Assembly (NCBI RefSeq): GCF_049801055.1
Contig: NZ_JBNAGF010000001.1
Coordinates: forward strand, 558,001 to 622,000
Length of the DNA: 64,000 bases
Origin: JBNAGF01 sp049801055
GTDB taxonomy: Bacteria > Pseudomonadota > Alphaproteobacteria > Rhodobacterales > Rhodobacteraceae
Direction: 5' to 3'
Part shown: positions 35,715-44,425 of the stretch, in pieces
Layout: every line of letters begins with the position of its first letter
Position numbering within the stretch: the first letter of the stretch is position 1
Position numbers and translations under genes: made by a program
The notes under the pieces: generated by a model
The model's database searches: none
Told to the model about the DNA's origin: nothing
Seen by the model: only the letters and a program-made list of their open reading frames with translations

Positions 35715-36550
35715 CGTCCTGGAGACTTTGGGCTCGTAGAGTAATTGGGCGGATTTCGAACATCCAAGAAGCCTACGCCTTGCTAGATGTAGATGCTCTA
35801 TGCACCAATTGCTCTCTGGGATTTCAGGGAAGTAATCTAAGCGGACGTTGTTGGTTCTCGCAGCGAACGACCGCTTAATGCCCTTCGCGACTGATGCTGT
35901 GCAAAACACGAATGCATACAATGGTCTCAATGTGGTCACCTGAGTGTTTTTGTCAGATGACTGCAATGCCTCGCTGAGTTGCCTTTGCGATGGTCGCTTC
36001 CAATCTTTGCGGCATCGTGACTCATGGCGATAGGAAAATCGCACATGTCGCATCTGTTCTGGCTCGACCAAGAGCACGCATAACGCACCAAACACATGTT
36101 CGAAGAGCCACGAGTGTTGCTTGTTCCGAGACCCGGATGCTTTTCGGCGGCTTAGTTCACGTAATTCGCAACTTTGCTCGTTGGCGGGAACCACAATCAG
36201 AGCAAAAGATCTAGGTTTACCGACACAGTTTTTCGCCTCGGTTCACTTGAAAAAGAGACACCCCGGAGAGCATGTGGCTCAGCCGGGGCGTGTCCTGGAT
36301 TATCAGCATAAATAGGATATTTGGTCTGTCGGTGATGTAACCCCAAAAAGTGCACCCTGGGGTATCTTTTTCCATATCATTCTTCACAGAACCTGATTAA
36401 GATTTCCAGGTCCGGACTATCAGCTATCCCCGGATAATAGGCTTACGCACGCCACGCTGGAGGTGTGTCCGGAGCCGTATGGAAAGCCAACCAACCAGTT
36501 CAACCTTAGGCCGCACATCCGTGTGGCCCGAACGCGTTACTGGAGGGCTT
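35715..36550. other. Non-coding stretch between cargo and primase module
   Basis: About 840 bp with no convincing gene; short frames lack start signals and family resemblance. Low-complexity, decayed look. It includes ACCCCA / TGGGGT (about 36340-36364) near the right end of the nested segment, and the 12-bp repeat at 36369-36380. GTCCGGAC-like motifs recur on both sides of the nested segment (32065 and 36410). Confidence 0.5.
36369..36380. repeat. 12-bp direct repeat, right copy, bounding the nested segment
   Basis: TTTCCATATCAT, identical to 32052-32063. Together they bracket 4.3 kb of non-phage DNA. Confidence 0.6.
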
Positions 36551-36736
36551 ATGATGCCAACGAAAATAGAAAATCCGCCACCCGCGAATGTGTGTGAAAC
36601 GGAGACGGGTGACGGACATGCTGGAGGAGGTAAAAATGCTCCTAAAAGTAAGATATCCGGACGCAAGCACGAAGAACACCCGCTCAGCGACCTACAACAT
36701 CTTTTTTTGGTCTCCATTGGCGAGGAGGCTGAGTGA
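36551..36736 (+). CDS. Possible small island protein upstream of the primase
   Basis: 61 aa, MMPTKIENPPPANV..., rich in Gly, Lys and Glu with no domain I recognise. GGAGGG lies 3-9 nt upstream and the TGA overlaps the primase ATG (TGATG-type overlap), a sign of translational coupling. A competing frame at 36618 (MLEEVKMLLKVRY) also has GGAGG signals, so this call is tentative. Confidence 0.4.
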   Translation: MMPTKIENPPPANVCETETGDGHAGGGKNAPKSKISGRKHEEHPLSDLQHLFLVSIGEEAE

Positions 36737-39102
36737 TGACAGTGACGCATATTGCCCCGACCACGCCAAACGGGGGAGATCCGGTTGTCATCTTCGCAGG
36801 CTGGAAAGAGACGCACACAGGCACACAGAAACCTTACCCGACAGCTCCATTGAAATCGATTTGGAGCATGCTCCGGTCAGGGAACATCGGGAAAGTGTCC
36901 AAGGATAAATGTCCGGCCTGCATTCTCAGCACCTACAACGCTCCGGATGCGCGAACCAAGGCGGGACAGTCACAGCATGGCCAATACCTGGCTGTGCCGG
37001 TCGATATTGATGAAGGCAACTATGACCTGGAGACAGTCATCAAGGCCGCCGAACAGGTGTTTGGAGGTCAGTTCGTTGTCTATAGCACCTCGTCATCCAG
37101 TCACGATGTGAAAAAGTGGCGGGTCATTGCCGCATGGCCGGAGAAGATACCGCCGAGGCGATACAGCTTCCTCGCCAAAGCCGCCGCCGCTCTGATGGAG
37201 GAAGCTGGTATCGAAGTGGACGACCTATACGACCGCTTAAGCCAGCCTGTTTTCCTGCCGAACGTTCCACCAGACAGGAGGGACGAGGAGGGCAATCCGC
37301 TGTTCTTCCAATGGCACATCAGCGACAAGGCAATGTCACACGAGGAGTTGGCACAGCTGGCCGAACGGTTGGATGACAATGCCGCCAAGGCGGAAAAGAA
37401 AGCCAAGGCTGAGCGGGAAGAACGCAAGGCGACTGTCACGACCGGGCAACTATCTATCTATGACTGGTTCAATGAACGGCACCACCTGTCGAAGCTATTG
37501 AAAAAGCATGGCTATACGAAGATGCGAGGCCGCTATCTGTCTCCATATCAGGAGGGCGATAGTCCAGGCGTGGACATCTTCGATTGTGGGGAACGATGGT
37601 TTTCGTTTTCCAGTTCCGACCAGGATGCAGGTGTAGGCCATGCGTGCGACCGTGGGTGCTATGGCGATGCGTTCGATATTTTCGTGCACTATGAATTCGA
37701 TGGCAACACTTCCAGAGCCTTGGCCGAAGTCGAACGGATGCGCCGCCAGGAACATGCCGCCATATACGAGGAGAGACGAAGCCAGGGAGAACTTCTGACC
37801 AGAAGCGAACCTATTCCGCTGGACGCAATGCCTCACGTCTTCATGGGCCCGAGGGGAGGCATCACAATTCCCCAGACGATTGAGAATTTCGAATACATGG
37901 TGAATGCGTATGGCATCCGCATAACGCGGGACGTGATATTTAAGACATTCGAAATCAACTATCCCTGGAAAGACCGACCAAATGAAGGGGCCGAAGAAGC
38001 CGACCTGGCACAGCTTTACAGTATCTCTGGATTGAACCGCATTGAGACAGGGAAGCTGGACATGTTCATGAAAGAACTGGCACAGCGGAATTTCACCAAC
38101 CCCGTTGAAGACCTGGTTCAGAGCCGGACATGGGATGGTGTTGACCGGTTCCCGGAACTATTGGCCAGTATCGAAGTGGACCCGCATGCCGATTTTCCAG
38201 ACGACATGCTGGAAATCTATCTTAAGCGCTGGATGGTCAGCGCCATTTACGCCGCCGTTCATCCTACTCCATCACAGACCAGGGGCGTTCTGGTGTTTAC
38301 AGGACCACAAAACATTGGGAAAACGACCTGGTTCCAGTCACTTATCCCGTCCGGGCATAACCACGAACTGTTCAAGGAAATCGAGGTTCTGGACCCTGGC
38401 AACAAGGATGACATCATCAGAGCAACAGCAACCTGGATTGCAGAAATCGGGGAACTGGCCAGCACGTTTAAAAAGGCCGATGTAGACCGGCTCAAGGCAT
38501 TCCTGACACAGACAGTCGACACCATCAGGATGCCATATGGACGCGCCCATATAAGCCTACAGCGCCGGTCGGTGTATTGCGGGAGCACCAACGATACGAA
38601 CTTCCTTGCCGACCTGACAGGGAACACGAGGTTCTTCGTTGTGCCGGTCAAGGCAATCAACGCATGGCACGGCATCGACATGCAACAGATGTGGGCACAG
38701 GTCTATGGGATGTATCTGGCAGGAGAAAGCAAGTTCCTGACAAGGGAAGAGCAGGAACGTCAGGAAGCTATCAACCAGGATTTCGTGACCGTGGAGCCGG
38801 TCATGGAAGGCATCAAGGCGTGGATTGAAAAAGAGACGAAAAAACAGGCGGAACGGGATGCTGACCCCGGCACTGTATGGAACCAGATACGTGAAGGGCG
38901 ATACGGTTCAGCCGAAATTCTGGATAGCCTGGACGACAGGTTCGTTATGCCGCCTTACTCCCCACTTCAATTCCGCAAAGTGAATGAATGCATGAGAGCT
39001 ATGGGCTATGTGGGCACCAAATACCAGGGTGCGCTCAACGTCTATACGCTACCGTTCAACACGAATAAGTCGAAAAACTGGAAGAAGAAGTCAATGAAAT
39101 GA
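36736..39102 (+). CDS. Satellite primase-helicase (AEP-type N-terminus plus VapE helicase)
   Basis: 788 aa. The N-terminal primase-polymerase-like domain shows VDIDEG (D90, D92), then SSSSHD and KWRVIAAWP, as in archaeo-eukaryotic primases. The middle has GDAFDIFVHYEF. The C-terminal VapE/SF3-like helicase has Walker A GPQNIGKT (523-530), Walker B IAEIGEL and sensor QRRSVYCGSTND...FLADLTGNTRFF. It probably replicates the excised island, recognising the iterons that begin 2 bp past its stop. ATG 36736 has GAGGAGG 8 nt upstream. Confidence 0.9.
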   Translation: MTVTHIAPTTPNGGDPVVIFAGWKETHTGTQKPYPTAPLKSIWSMLRSGNIGKVSKDKCPACILSTYNAPDARTKAGQSQHGQYLAVPVDIDEGNYDLETVIKAAEQVFGGQFVVYSTSSSSHDVKKWRVIAAWPEKIPPRRYSFLAKAAAALMEEAGIEVDDLYDRLSQPVFLPNVPPDRRDEEGNPLFFQWHISDKAMSHEELAQLAERLDDNAAKAEKKAKAEREERKATVTTGQLSIYDWFNERHHLSKLLKKHGYTKMRGRYLSPYQEGDSPGVDIFDCGERWFSFSSSDQDAGVGHACDRGCYGDAFDIFVHYEFDGNTSRALAEVERMRRQEHAAIYEERRSQGELLTRSEPIPLDAMPHVFMGPRGGITIPQTIENFEYMVNAYGIRITRDVIFKTFEINYPWKDRPNEGAEEADLAQLYSISGLNRIETGKLDMFMKELAQRNFTNPVEDLVQSRTWDGVDRFPELLASIEVDPHADFPDDMLEIYLKRWMVSAIYAAVHPTPSQTRGVLVFTGPQNIGKTTWFQSLIPSGHNHELFKEIEVLDPGNKDDIIRATATWIAEIGELASTFKKADVDRLKAFLTQTVDTIRMPYGRAHISLQRRSVYCGSTNDTNFLADLTGNTRFFVVPVKAINAWHGIDMQQMWAQVYGMYLAGESKFLTREEQERQEAINQDFVTVEPVMEGIKAWIEKETKKQAERDADPGTVWNQIREGRYGSAEILDSLDDRFVMPPYSPLQFRKVNECMRAMGYVGTKYQGALNVYTLPFNTNKSKNWKKKSMK

Positions 39103-39104
39103 TT

Positions 39105-39386
39105 GGTGCCCCTTGGTGCCCCTTGTGGTGCCCCTCAAGTAAGCCCCTGAAAGAGAACAATAATCTATACTGAAAGTAAACAAGGGGTAGTAAGGGGTAT
39201 ATATATTGGAGAAGACTATAGGGATTATAAGAGTGAACAGTCTGTAGTAAGTCTGTGCTCCCGGGAATTTGGTGCCCCTCTACCCCCTGACACACTCTTG
39301 TTTGGCGATTGTTGTTATCTATCAAACACATAGCAATCCAGTGACAGGGGGTAGTAATGGTGCCCCTTTATACCCCCTGTGCCCCT
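39105..39386. repeat. Iteron cluster with AT-rich core: candidate replication origin of the island
   Basis: GGTGCCCCT occurs five times on the plus strand: 39105, 39115, 39127, 39271 and 39359 (start positions), plus TGTGCCCCT at 39378. Three copies lie left and three right of an AT-rich stretch (about 39150-39240). A second motif, TACCCCCTG(A/T)CAC, appears inverted at 39281 and about 39341, with AAGGGGTAGTAA at 39182. Satellite origins such as those of SaPIs and P4 have iterons flanking an AT-rich region next to the primase gene, which is the layout here. Confidence 0.65.
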
Positions 39387-39862
39387 TGACTACGCACTCC
39401 ACCATGCACCACACCATGGTCATATGGCCTTATGATTATCCTATTCACCAACCTGGATGCACACACCGTGCCAATGATGGGGGCTATGTATATAGCGACC
39501 GCGCCGTCTGTCATCGAACGCCATACCGGCACGCTCTCAATTTCTGGTCTCAAATTTTCCGGTCACCCCTATGACATAGACCGTCTGGCACCGCCGCTCA
39601 GACAATTGCGCATATAACTATCCCCTACGCCTGGGCGTCGCACGTATCGCACGGTGCACACACCTCAGCGTATGGCCTATGCTCCTTGGGGGGCTGTTCA
39701 GCCCATACGAAATGCTTCCAGACCCGAGGTCCTCCAGGCACCTGTTTTTTAGTCTGAGGTTTCTGTCAATCTCCTAGGCCATCTTTCATAGGCCCACAGC
39801 CAATCAGATTTCTGCAATTTTCCATGTTTATCTCAGCATCACCAAATAAGATATTGTAAACA
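39387..39862. other. Non-coding stretch after the iterons
   Basis: About 475 bp between the iteron cluster and the next gene. No credible ORF. It has scattered short inverted repeats (for example GGTGCACACACC about 39654 and CCTAGGCC...AGGCC about 39773-39794). It could hold a replication or packaging site, but nothing is diagnostic. Confidence 0.45.
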
Positions 39863-40333
39863 ATGGGTTGCCCTCAAATGACCTCAAATTTCTTCGACAA
39901 TTCTTCAAGCAGTGGTGAACGACAAATGTGGGCATCCGCATTGAACTTGCTCACCAAAGACCTGTTCGGAATAATCCTTCTCCAACCTGGTCTTATCATA
40001 AGAGAAGTATCGACATGCAGGCGATTGGTCAGTGCCTTCGTCAATCGTCCTAAGTCATTCGATGCACAGCATTTATCCAGATTGGTATCCTTCTCCGGAC
40101 TGGAACTTGATCCGGCCAGAGACTTTTACAGCCATTATTACGAACGCCATTTTATTCCGGACGAACATTTAAGACGAACTCTGTTAAGAGCTAGAACCAG
40201 GGTCAACCCATTATCAAAATTGGTCGACCGTGATGGCAACGTCCTGGTTAGCACATTCCCGAAAGACATGAACCTGAACCATGATGGATACGAAGCGTTC
40301 GTGAACGACTATTTCGCACAACAGGCCGCATAA
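39863..40333 (+). CDS. Unknown island protein, 156 aa
   Basis: 156 aa, AT-rich, no domain recognised. It has a hydrophobic stretch DLFGIILLQPGLIIREV (not clearly membrane-spanning) and a charged C-terminus (KDMNLNHDGYEAFVNDYFAQQ). ATG 39863 has no clear ribosome-binding site; ATG 39878 is an alternative. It is convergent with the minus-strand head module. Confidence 0.55.
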   Translation: MGCPQMTSNFFDNSSSSGERQMWASALNLLTKDLFGIILLQPGLIIREVSTCRRLVSAFVNRPKSFDAQHLSRLVSFSGLELDPARDFYSHYYERHFIPDEHLRRTLLRARTRVNPLSKLVDRDGNVLVSTFPKDMNLNHDGYEAFVNDYFAQQAA

Positions 40334-40410
40334 GCGAACCTCACCAAGCTGTTGCTACCTTGTGAGGTTCATCACACCCGACCGACCATGAGAGAATGAT
40401 GATGAAACGG

Positions 40411-40569
40411 TCAGGCGGATTTCAATCTTTTCAATTTGGAAGCTACAGCGTTGGCGAACATCTGTAGGTCGACCCTGGTTGGTTCACGACCGTAGGCTTC
40501 TACGAACATCTTATACAGTTCAATTCTGGGGTCTTCTGGGTCGAAATTTTCCGGGCAATCAAACGCCAT
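40411..40569 (-). CDS. Small protein downstream of the capsid gene, unknown
   Basis: 52 aa: MAFDCPENFDPEDPRIELYK then AYGREPTRVDLQMF. It is acidic N-terminally and basic at the end (SKLKRLKSA). The start ATG 40569 overlaps the end of the preceding gene by 11 bp, the usual coupled arrangement; an upstream ATG (40614) would give 67 aa. It is the last gene of the head module. Confidence 0.5.
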   Translation of the reverse strand: MAFDCPENFDPEDPRIELYKMFVEAYGREPTRVDLQMFANAVASKLKRLKSA

Positions 40570-40873
40570 CACCCAACGCGGCTTCCAGGAACTCCGCCCC
40601 TGCCTCTTCATCAATATGGTTTATGGCATTGAGGAAATCGCGGACCTGGCCGCCAAAGTCTTTCCCTGTCGCTGTCCTGGTGAATGCTGTCCGGTCAGGT
40701 TCAACGCCTTCACGCTTCAACAGCAGGCCAATGTCCCGATGAATGTTTATGGATTTCACATGGAACGATTTCCCGTTCACAATCACATCACACTCATACA
40801 TCTGGCGGGACATGACGACCGAAACTGGCTCCGGCGCGTTTCGGTGCTGAATGATTGGCGTGACGTTGTTCAT
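40559..40873 (-). CDS. Small protein downstream of the capsid gene, 104 aa, unknown
   Basis: 104 aa with YECDVIVNGKSFHVKSINIH and GKDFGGQVRDFLNAINHIDE. It starts 11 bp after the capsid gene, so it is cotranscribed with it. Size and position suit a head-completion or structural accessory protein, but there is no recognised family and this is inference. Confidence 0.55.
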   Translation of the reverse strand: MNNVTPIIQHRNAPEPVSVVMSRQMYECDVIVNGKSFHVKSINIHRDIGLLLKREGVEPDRTAFTRTATGKDFGGQVRDFLNAINHIDEEAGAEFLEAALGDGV

Positions 40874-40884
40874 CTATCTATCTC

Positions 40885-42279
40885 CTACCAGCTGACGCCT
40901 GTCAGATACGCGACCGCTGGCTTCAACATTTTCCATGTGACTGGCATAATCAGTCGGATTGCTGTGCTGTCTGTTTGGAGCGCTGACCGGACGATAGTCG
41001 CTGGTGACGTGGTTGCCGCATCTGACACGTGGATTGCACCGTCAGCGACATCGGCTACAGCATCATCGTCATCAGTCACAGCGTCGCCGTATGACATTCG
41101 CGGAGCCGCACCTTGTGCATCAGCCATCACCAGCGTTGCCGCCGACGATGTGTCAACTTCAACCGGGTCCATCGCGACAACAACCCTGGCCGCATCAATG
41201 GCAACAACATTCAATGCCGGGAAGTGAGGAGATGCCAGGATAGGGACGCCGAACAGGCCGCCTGTGCGCTCTATTTCGTCACGGAGCGGGAAGTCTTCAT
41301 TCGCGCCCTGGAGCATCTGGAGACCCATAAGTCGGTCGGTATGCATACAGAACACTGTGTCGATAGAATTGGCCGCTGACATCTGGCTCCGGAGCCATTT
41401 CAGGTCCGAAATCACGTTGGCCAGTGTGTTGCCAGCGGAGCCTTGATTGTTCGCTCCGTCAGTCAGTGCGGCAGGCCGAACCGCGAGGATTTGGTCATTG
41501 TCCGGGTTGAACATGCTGTCATCGAGGCCGGACGATGCATCGTCCCTGATGAACTGTTCAATCATGTCCAGCACGCCCGGCTGACTGGTCCGGATGAGTT
41601 CATTGGTAGCCATAGCAATCGCGCCTAACTTATGGCGGGATAGCGTGACGGATGACAGGTTCCCTTCAACGACAGGGATAGTTGCCGCTTCTCCAACCCA
41701 TGCTGGTTTCATGCTTCCGCTATCACTGTCGGCTCTCATCGGCCATGTGAGGCTGTTGTTGCCTGCGAACGGTGTCAGTCCAGTCCGGGTCATAAGCTGT
41801 GCGGCGACCGAGGTTTGGACCAGGTCATCAACGAACCCCATGGTCATGGATTGAGTAAGTTCTGAACCCCATCCCGCCGCCGTTGTCGTGGCAACAGTCG
41901 TCGCCGTTCTGGTCACATGCGCATAGTGCTTCCCGGTGCCGAACAGCTCCTTGATGGATTTGGCTTCCTGCTCACCTTCAGCGTGCTTTTTCATACCGGC
42001 GAAAGCGGCGGCTGACAGGATACGAAGTGACTTCAATGAAACCTGTTCGGTGCCTTTTCGCTTTGGTTCAGCGGGTGGAAGCGCCTGGACAACGACGTCA
42101 CGCTTCAGTTGCTTTTCCAAAGCATCCATCTTCGCCATCACGTTTGGCAATTCTGACTGGATGGCTACAGCATCGTCCAACTGAGAAACGGCCTTGTCGT
42201 ATGCTTTGGCGGCCCTTGCTCGGTCAATGGCTTCATCCAGTTGTTTCTGGACCCGCGGGGACTGGATTTCACCGGTCAT
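40885..42279 (-). CDS. HK97-fold major capsid protein
   Basis: 464 aa. The N-terminal 70 residues form a predicted coiled coil (QKQLDEAIDRARAAKAYDKA), as in delta/scaffolding domains of HK97-type capsid proteins. The body has capsid-family patterns: AKSIKELFGTGKHYAHVTR, EAATIPVVEGNLSSVTLSRH and FGVPILASPHFPALNVVAID, with a C-terminal beta-rich region. In HK97-like phages this delta domain is cut by a prohead protease; no protease gene is adjacent. Its ATG overlaps the stop of the coiled-coil gene. Confidence 0.85.
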   Translation of the reverse strand: MTGEIQSPRVQKQLDEAIDRARAAKAYDKAVSQLDDAVAIQSELPNVMAKMDALEKQLKRDVVVQALPPAEPKRKGTEQVSLKSLRILSAAAFAGMKKHAEGEQEAKSIKELFGTGKHYAHVTRTATTVATTTAAGWGSELTQSMTMGFVDDLVQTSVAAQLMTRTGLTPFAGNNSLTWPMRADSDSGSMKPAWVGEAATIPVVEGNLSSVTLSRHKLGAIAMATNELIRTSQPGVLDMIEQFIRDDASSGLDDSMFNPDNDQILAVRPAALTDGANNQGSAGNTLANVISDLKWLRSQMSAANSIDTVFCMHTDRLMGLQMLQGANEDFPLRDEIERTGGLFGVPILASPHFPALNVVAIDAARVVVAMDPVEVDTSSAATLVMADAQGAAPRMSYGDAVTDDDDAVADVADGAIHVSDAATTSPATIVRSALQTDSTAIRLIMPVTWKMLKPAVAYLTGVSW

Positions 42280-42605
42280 GTATCGGTCTCCTTTTTCACC
42301 GTCCGCTTACGTGCGGCAGGTTTCTTGGTCATAAGCTTCATCGCGTCGTTGGCGTCGGAGAGGGACTTTTCGATGGTAGTGACCTGCGCTTTCAACTGGC
42401 CGTTTTCTTCCAGTCGGTCTTCCAACTCCTCACGGAGTTCGACGACCTTGTCGGTCAGGTCCTTCACGTCATCTTCCAGTGAGGCAATCCGTTTCCCGTA
42501 TCGCTCCCCTAAGACTTTGGTCAGCATCAACAGGTCCGCTTTGGTGACGGCTCCATCGGCCGGGACATCGACCTTGAAAGGATTGTCAATCACACCGAAA
42601 CTCAT
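42276..42605 (-). CDS. Coiled-coil protein between portal and capsid genes (possible scaffold)
   Basis: 109 aa. After MSFGVIDNPFKVDVPADG the rest is an acidic heptad-rich coiled coil (IASLEDDVKDLTDKVVELRE, residues about 41-60), ending basic (KKPAARKRTVKKETDT). In siphophage head operons this slot normally holds the prohead protease. Start and stop overlap the neighbours (4 bp each). A scaffold role is inference; no family is recognised. Confidence 0.65.
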   Translation of the reverse strand: MSFGVIDNPFKVDVPADGAVTKADLLMLTKVLGERYGKRIASLEDDVKDLTDKVVELREELEDRLEENGQLKAQVTTIEKSLSDANDAMKLMTKKPAARKRTVKKETDT

Positions 42606-43948
42606 GCCGCTTCTCCATCATTCAAGGCTTCTGATATTTCGTCCTCTGTCATTTCATCACTGGGGATGATTGGCGAAGGCTCATCGCCGAACGTGTCGAC
42701 CTGGTCGACGGGCCTCATCTGGCTTTGGACCATTGGACTATCACCGCCATCGACAGGCGACAGGCCTTCACGCTTTCTGGCGTCGTTGACAGAATAGATG
42801 CCGCTCACAACCCCCCTGGCCAGACCTTCAATCCGTTGCTTACTGTCCATCCGGAGAAGTTCATCAACGACGAATTCAATTGATTGGTCATCAGGTAGAT
42901 TGAAGAATTTGGTGAAGGTGCTTTCCAGCGATGCAATCAGGAAGTTGAGACCAGATGACAGCCAGAAGCGCATCAGCGTTTCCGCGTTGTTGAACGTGCT
43001 GTTTTCCAGTTCCCCGACCATCATTGGCGGCGTATTGAACACGCGGCATATGTCCGAGGTCGACATCTTCCATGCGGACACCAGTTCGGCATCCTGTGCG
43101 GAAATTCCCATTGGTGAAAACTTAATGCCCATGCCGAGGATAGGGATGCCACCGGATGCGAGGTCCTTACTCTGTTCGTTCCAGGCTTCACGGAGCATCT
43201 TCATCTGTTCGGCGTTCAGCTCCATGTCGGTCGACAGCACACCGGAGGGACGTGACTGGTTCTGGAAGAACGAACCTGACCCCTGGACGATAGCCGCGTT
43301 GGCCATGATGGATGACGATGCCGCCTCCAGCGGCGTGACGCCGACGACAGGGTTGGACGGGTTAGGATGAAGCCGGAAGTGTGCGACTTCCCTGGATGGC
43401 ATAGGCTCCCGGAGCTTCGGGTCAGCCGCGAGGTCTACAATCGGCCCGCTGGTCTGATACCAGATATCGCCATTGCGGATTTCACCAGTCGTCATGGACG
43501 GGTCCAGCATCCATATCTCTTCAGCGCGGCGAGGTGTCGGACCGCCAGTTGAGGCGACATAGCCATTGCCTCGATAGAGCATGGCGCGGACGATGTTGGA
43601 GATGAATTCCGTTCGGGTCTGAACTGTGTTCGGTCGGTTCAGCAGGTCCAGCGCGTTGCTGGTCATTTCGACCTTGGTGCCGTCTTTTTCTTTCCTGACG
43701 TGACGCACTGGCAGGCTGGAGATGACCTTGCTGTTGATGCTCACGCAGGCTTCGACGATTGCGACATTGTGCGTGTTTACATAGGGCGGCGAATACTTCG
43801 TGTATTGAAACCAGTTCATCGGCCAGGAGGCTGGAATGCTTCCTTTCTCCACCGTGGAGGATGCTGGCTGGCTCCGTAGACTATCACCCCCGCCAAACAT
43901 CCCCCCGATACGATTTAAAAGGCCCCGTCTGTTCGCCATGGACTTCAT
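42602..43948 (-). CDS. Phage portal protein (HK97 family)
   Basis: 448 aa. The portal fold is shown by SPPYVNTHNVAIVEACVSIN, EMTSNALDLLNRPNTVQTRTEF, then SREVAHFRLHPNPSNPVVGV and DICRVFNTPPMMVGELENST. The C-terminus is acidic and unstructured. The portal forms the dodecameric channel at one capsid vertex where terminase docks. It is the first gene of the minus-strand operon portal, coiled-coil protein, capsid, 104-aa and 52-aa proteins. ATG 43948 is used; ATG 43939 is also possible. Confidence 0.88.
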   Translation of the reverse strand: MKSMANRRGLLNRIGGMFGGGDSLRSQPASSTVEKGSIPASWPMNWFQYTKYSPPYVNTHNVAIVEACVSINSKVISSLPVRHVRKEKDGTKVEMTSNALDLLNRPNTVQTRTEFISNIVRAMLYRGNGYVASTGGPTPRRAEEIWMLDPSMTTGEIRNGDIWYQTSGPIVDLAADPKLREPMPSREVAHFRLHPNPSNPVVGVTPLEAASSSIMANAAIVQGSGSFFQNQSRPSGVLSTDMELNAEQMKMLREAWNEQSKDLASGGIPILGMGIKFSPMGISAQDAELVSAWKMSTSDICRVFNTPPMMVGELENSTFNNAETLMRFWLSSGLNFLIASLESTFTKFFNLPDDQSIEFVVDELLRMDSKQRIEGLARGVVSGIYSVNDARKREGLSPVDGGDSPMVQSQMRPVDQVDTFGDEPSPIIPSDEMTEDEISEALNDGEAA

Positions 43949-44064
43949 TCCCGTAGTTGTTGGCGCTCAATGTATCAGGCTCAGCAGAAATATTCGGAAA
44001 AATTGAAATATTTCTCAATAATTACAGTCGTTTGGTAGGATGCTTCTGTGGAATGGAGGATGAT

Positions 44065-44295
44065 ATGAAACACAACCACAAGGACTTCAACGGACCGGAC
44101 CCTGATGACTATTTCACCTTCGAGGTGATGGTTCACAGGGACAAGGTGAAGAGCAAGGAAATCTGTGTCGGCGGAACCCGCATGATTGTCCTGGTTCCGG
44201 ATGGCGACTTCATCACCCGCGCTGAATTGGATGCTATCAAGGAGAGCGAACGCTTTAAGGGCCGCCTTGATGAAATCACAGGGCGGTGCGATTGA
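44065..44295 (+). CDS. Unknown island protein at the right end
   Basis: 76 aa, MKHNHKDFNGPDPDDYFTFE then HRDKVKSKEICVGGTRMIV. Acidic N-terminus, basic middle, no recognised domain. GGAGG lies 4-8 nt before the ATG. It is divergent from the portal gene, with a 116-bp AT-rich region between that should hold both promoters. It is the last gene before attR. Confidence 0.6.
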   Translation: MKHNHKDFNGPDPDDYFTFEVMVHRDKVKSKEICVGGTRMIVLVPDGDFITRAELDAIKESERFKGRLDEITGRCD

Positions 44296-44352
44296 CACAA
44301 CCTGAACACACGCAACCTTCTAACATATTGAAACTCAACAAACTATTACCAG

Positions 44353-44362
44353 ATGCCATATT
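44353..44362. other. Right attachment site copy (attR core)
   Basis: ATGCCATATT followed by GA, so the same Met-Pro-Tyr-stop reading as the end of the aldo/keto reductase gene. Next, TGACC-AAACC-GGTCA forms a small hairpin. Host DNA resumes here. Confidence 0.72.
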
Positions 44363-44425
44363 GACCAAACCGGTCACAAGGGGCCGGGCGCCTGCATATC
44401 AGCGGCCATCCTGCAAGCGTTCGAG

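Larger units (their letters stand above)
30114..44362. mobile_element. Integrated phage-satellite-like island (about 14.2 kb)
   Basis: Bounded by a 10-bp direct repeat ATGCCATATT: left copy in the last codons of the aldo/keto reductase gene, right copy 64 bp before the stop of the next host gene. In both copies the frame reads Met-Pro-Tyr-stop. Inside are an integrase, AlpA-like protein, primase-helicase with iterons, portal, coiled-coil protein, HK97-type capsid protein and several small unknown genes, all AT-richer than the flanks. No terminase, prohead protease, tail, holin or lysin is recognisable. A 4.3-kb non-phage segment (32064-36368) is nested in it. It resembles PICI/P4/PICMI-type satellites with an unusual gene set. 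Confidence 0.85.

Noticed and set aside
39105..39386. GGTGCCCCT repeats as a CRISPR array
   Set aside because: Repeats are 9 bp with irregular spacing and no cas genes; iterons fit much better.
30290..44295. Complete prophage
   Set aside because: No terminase, tail, lysis or prophage repressor genes seen, and the size is about 14 kb including 4.3 kb of non-phage DNA; a satellite fits better.
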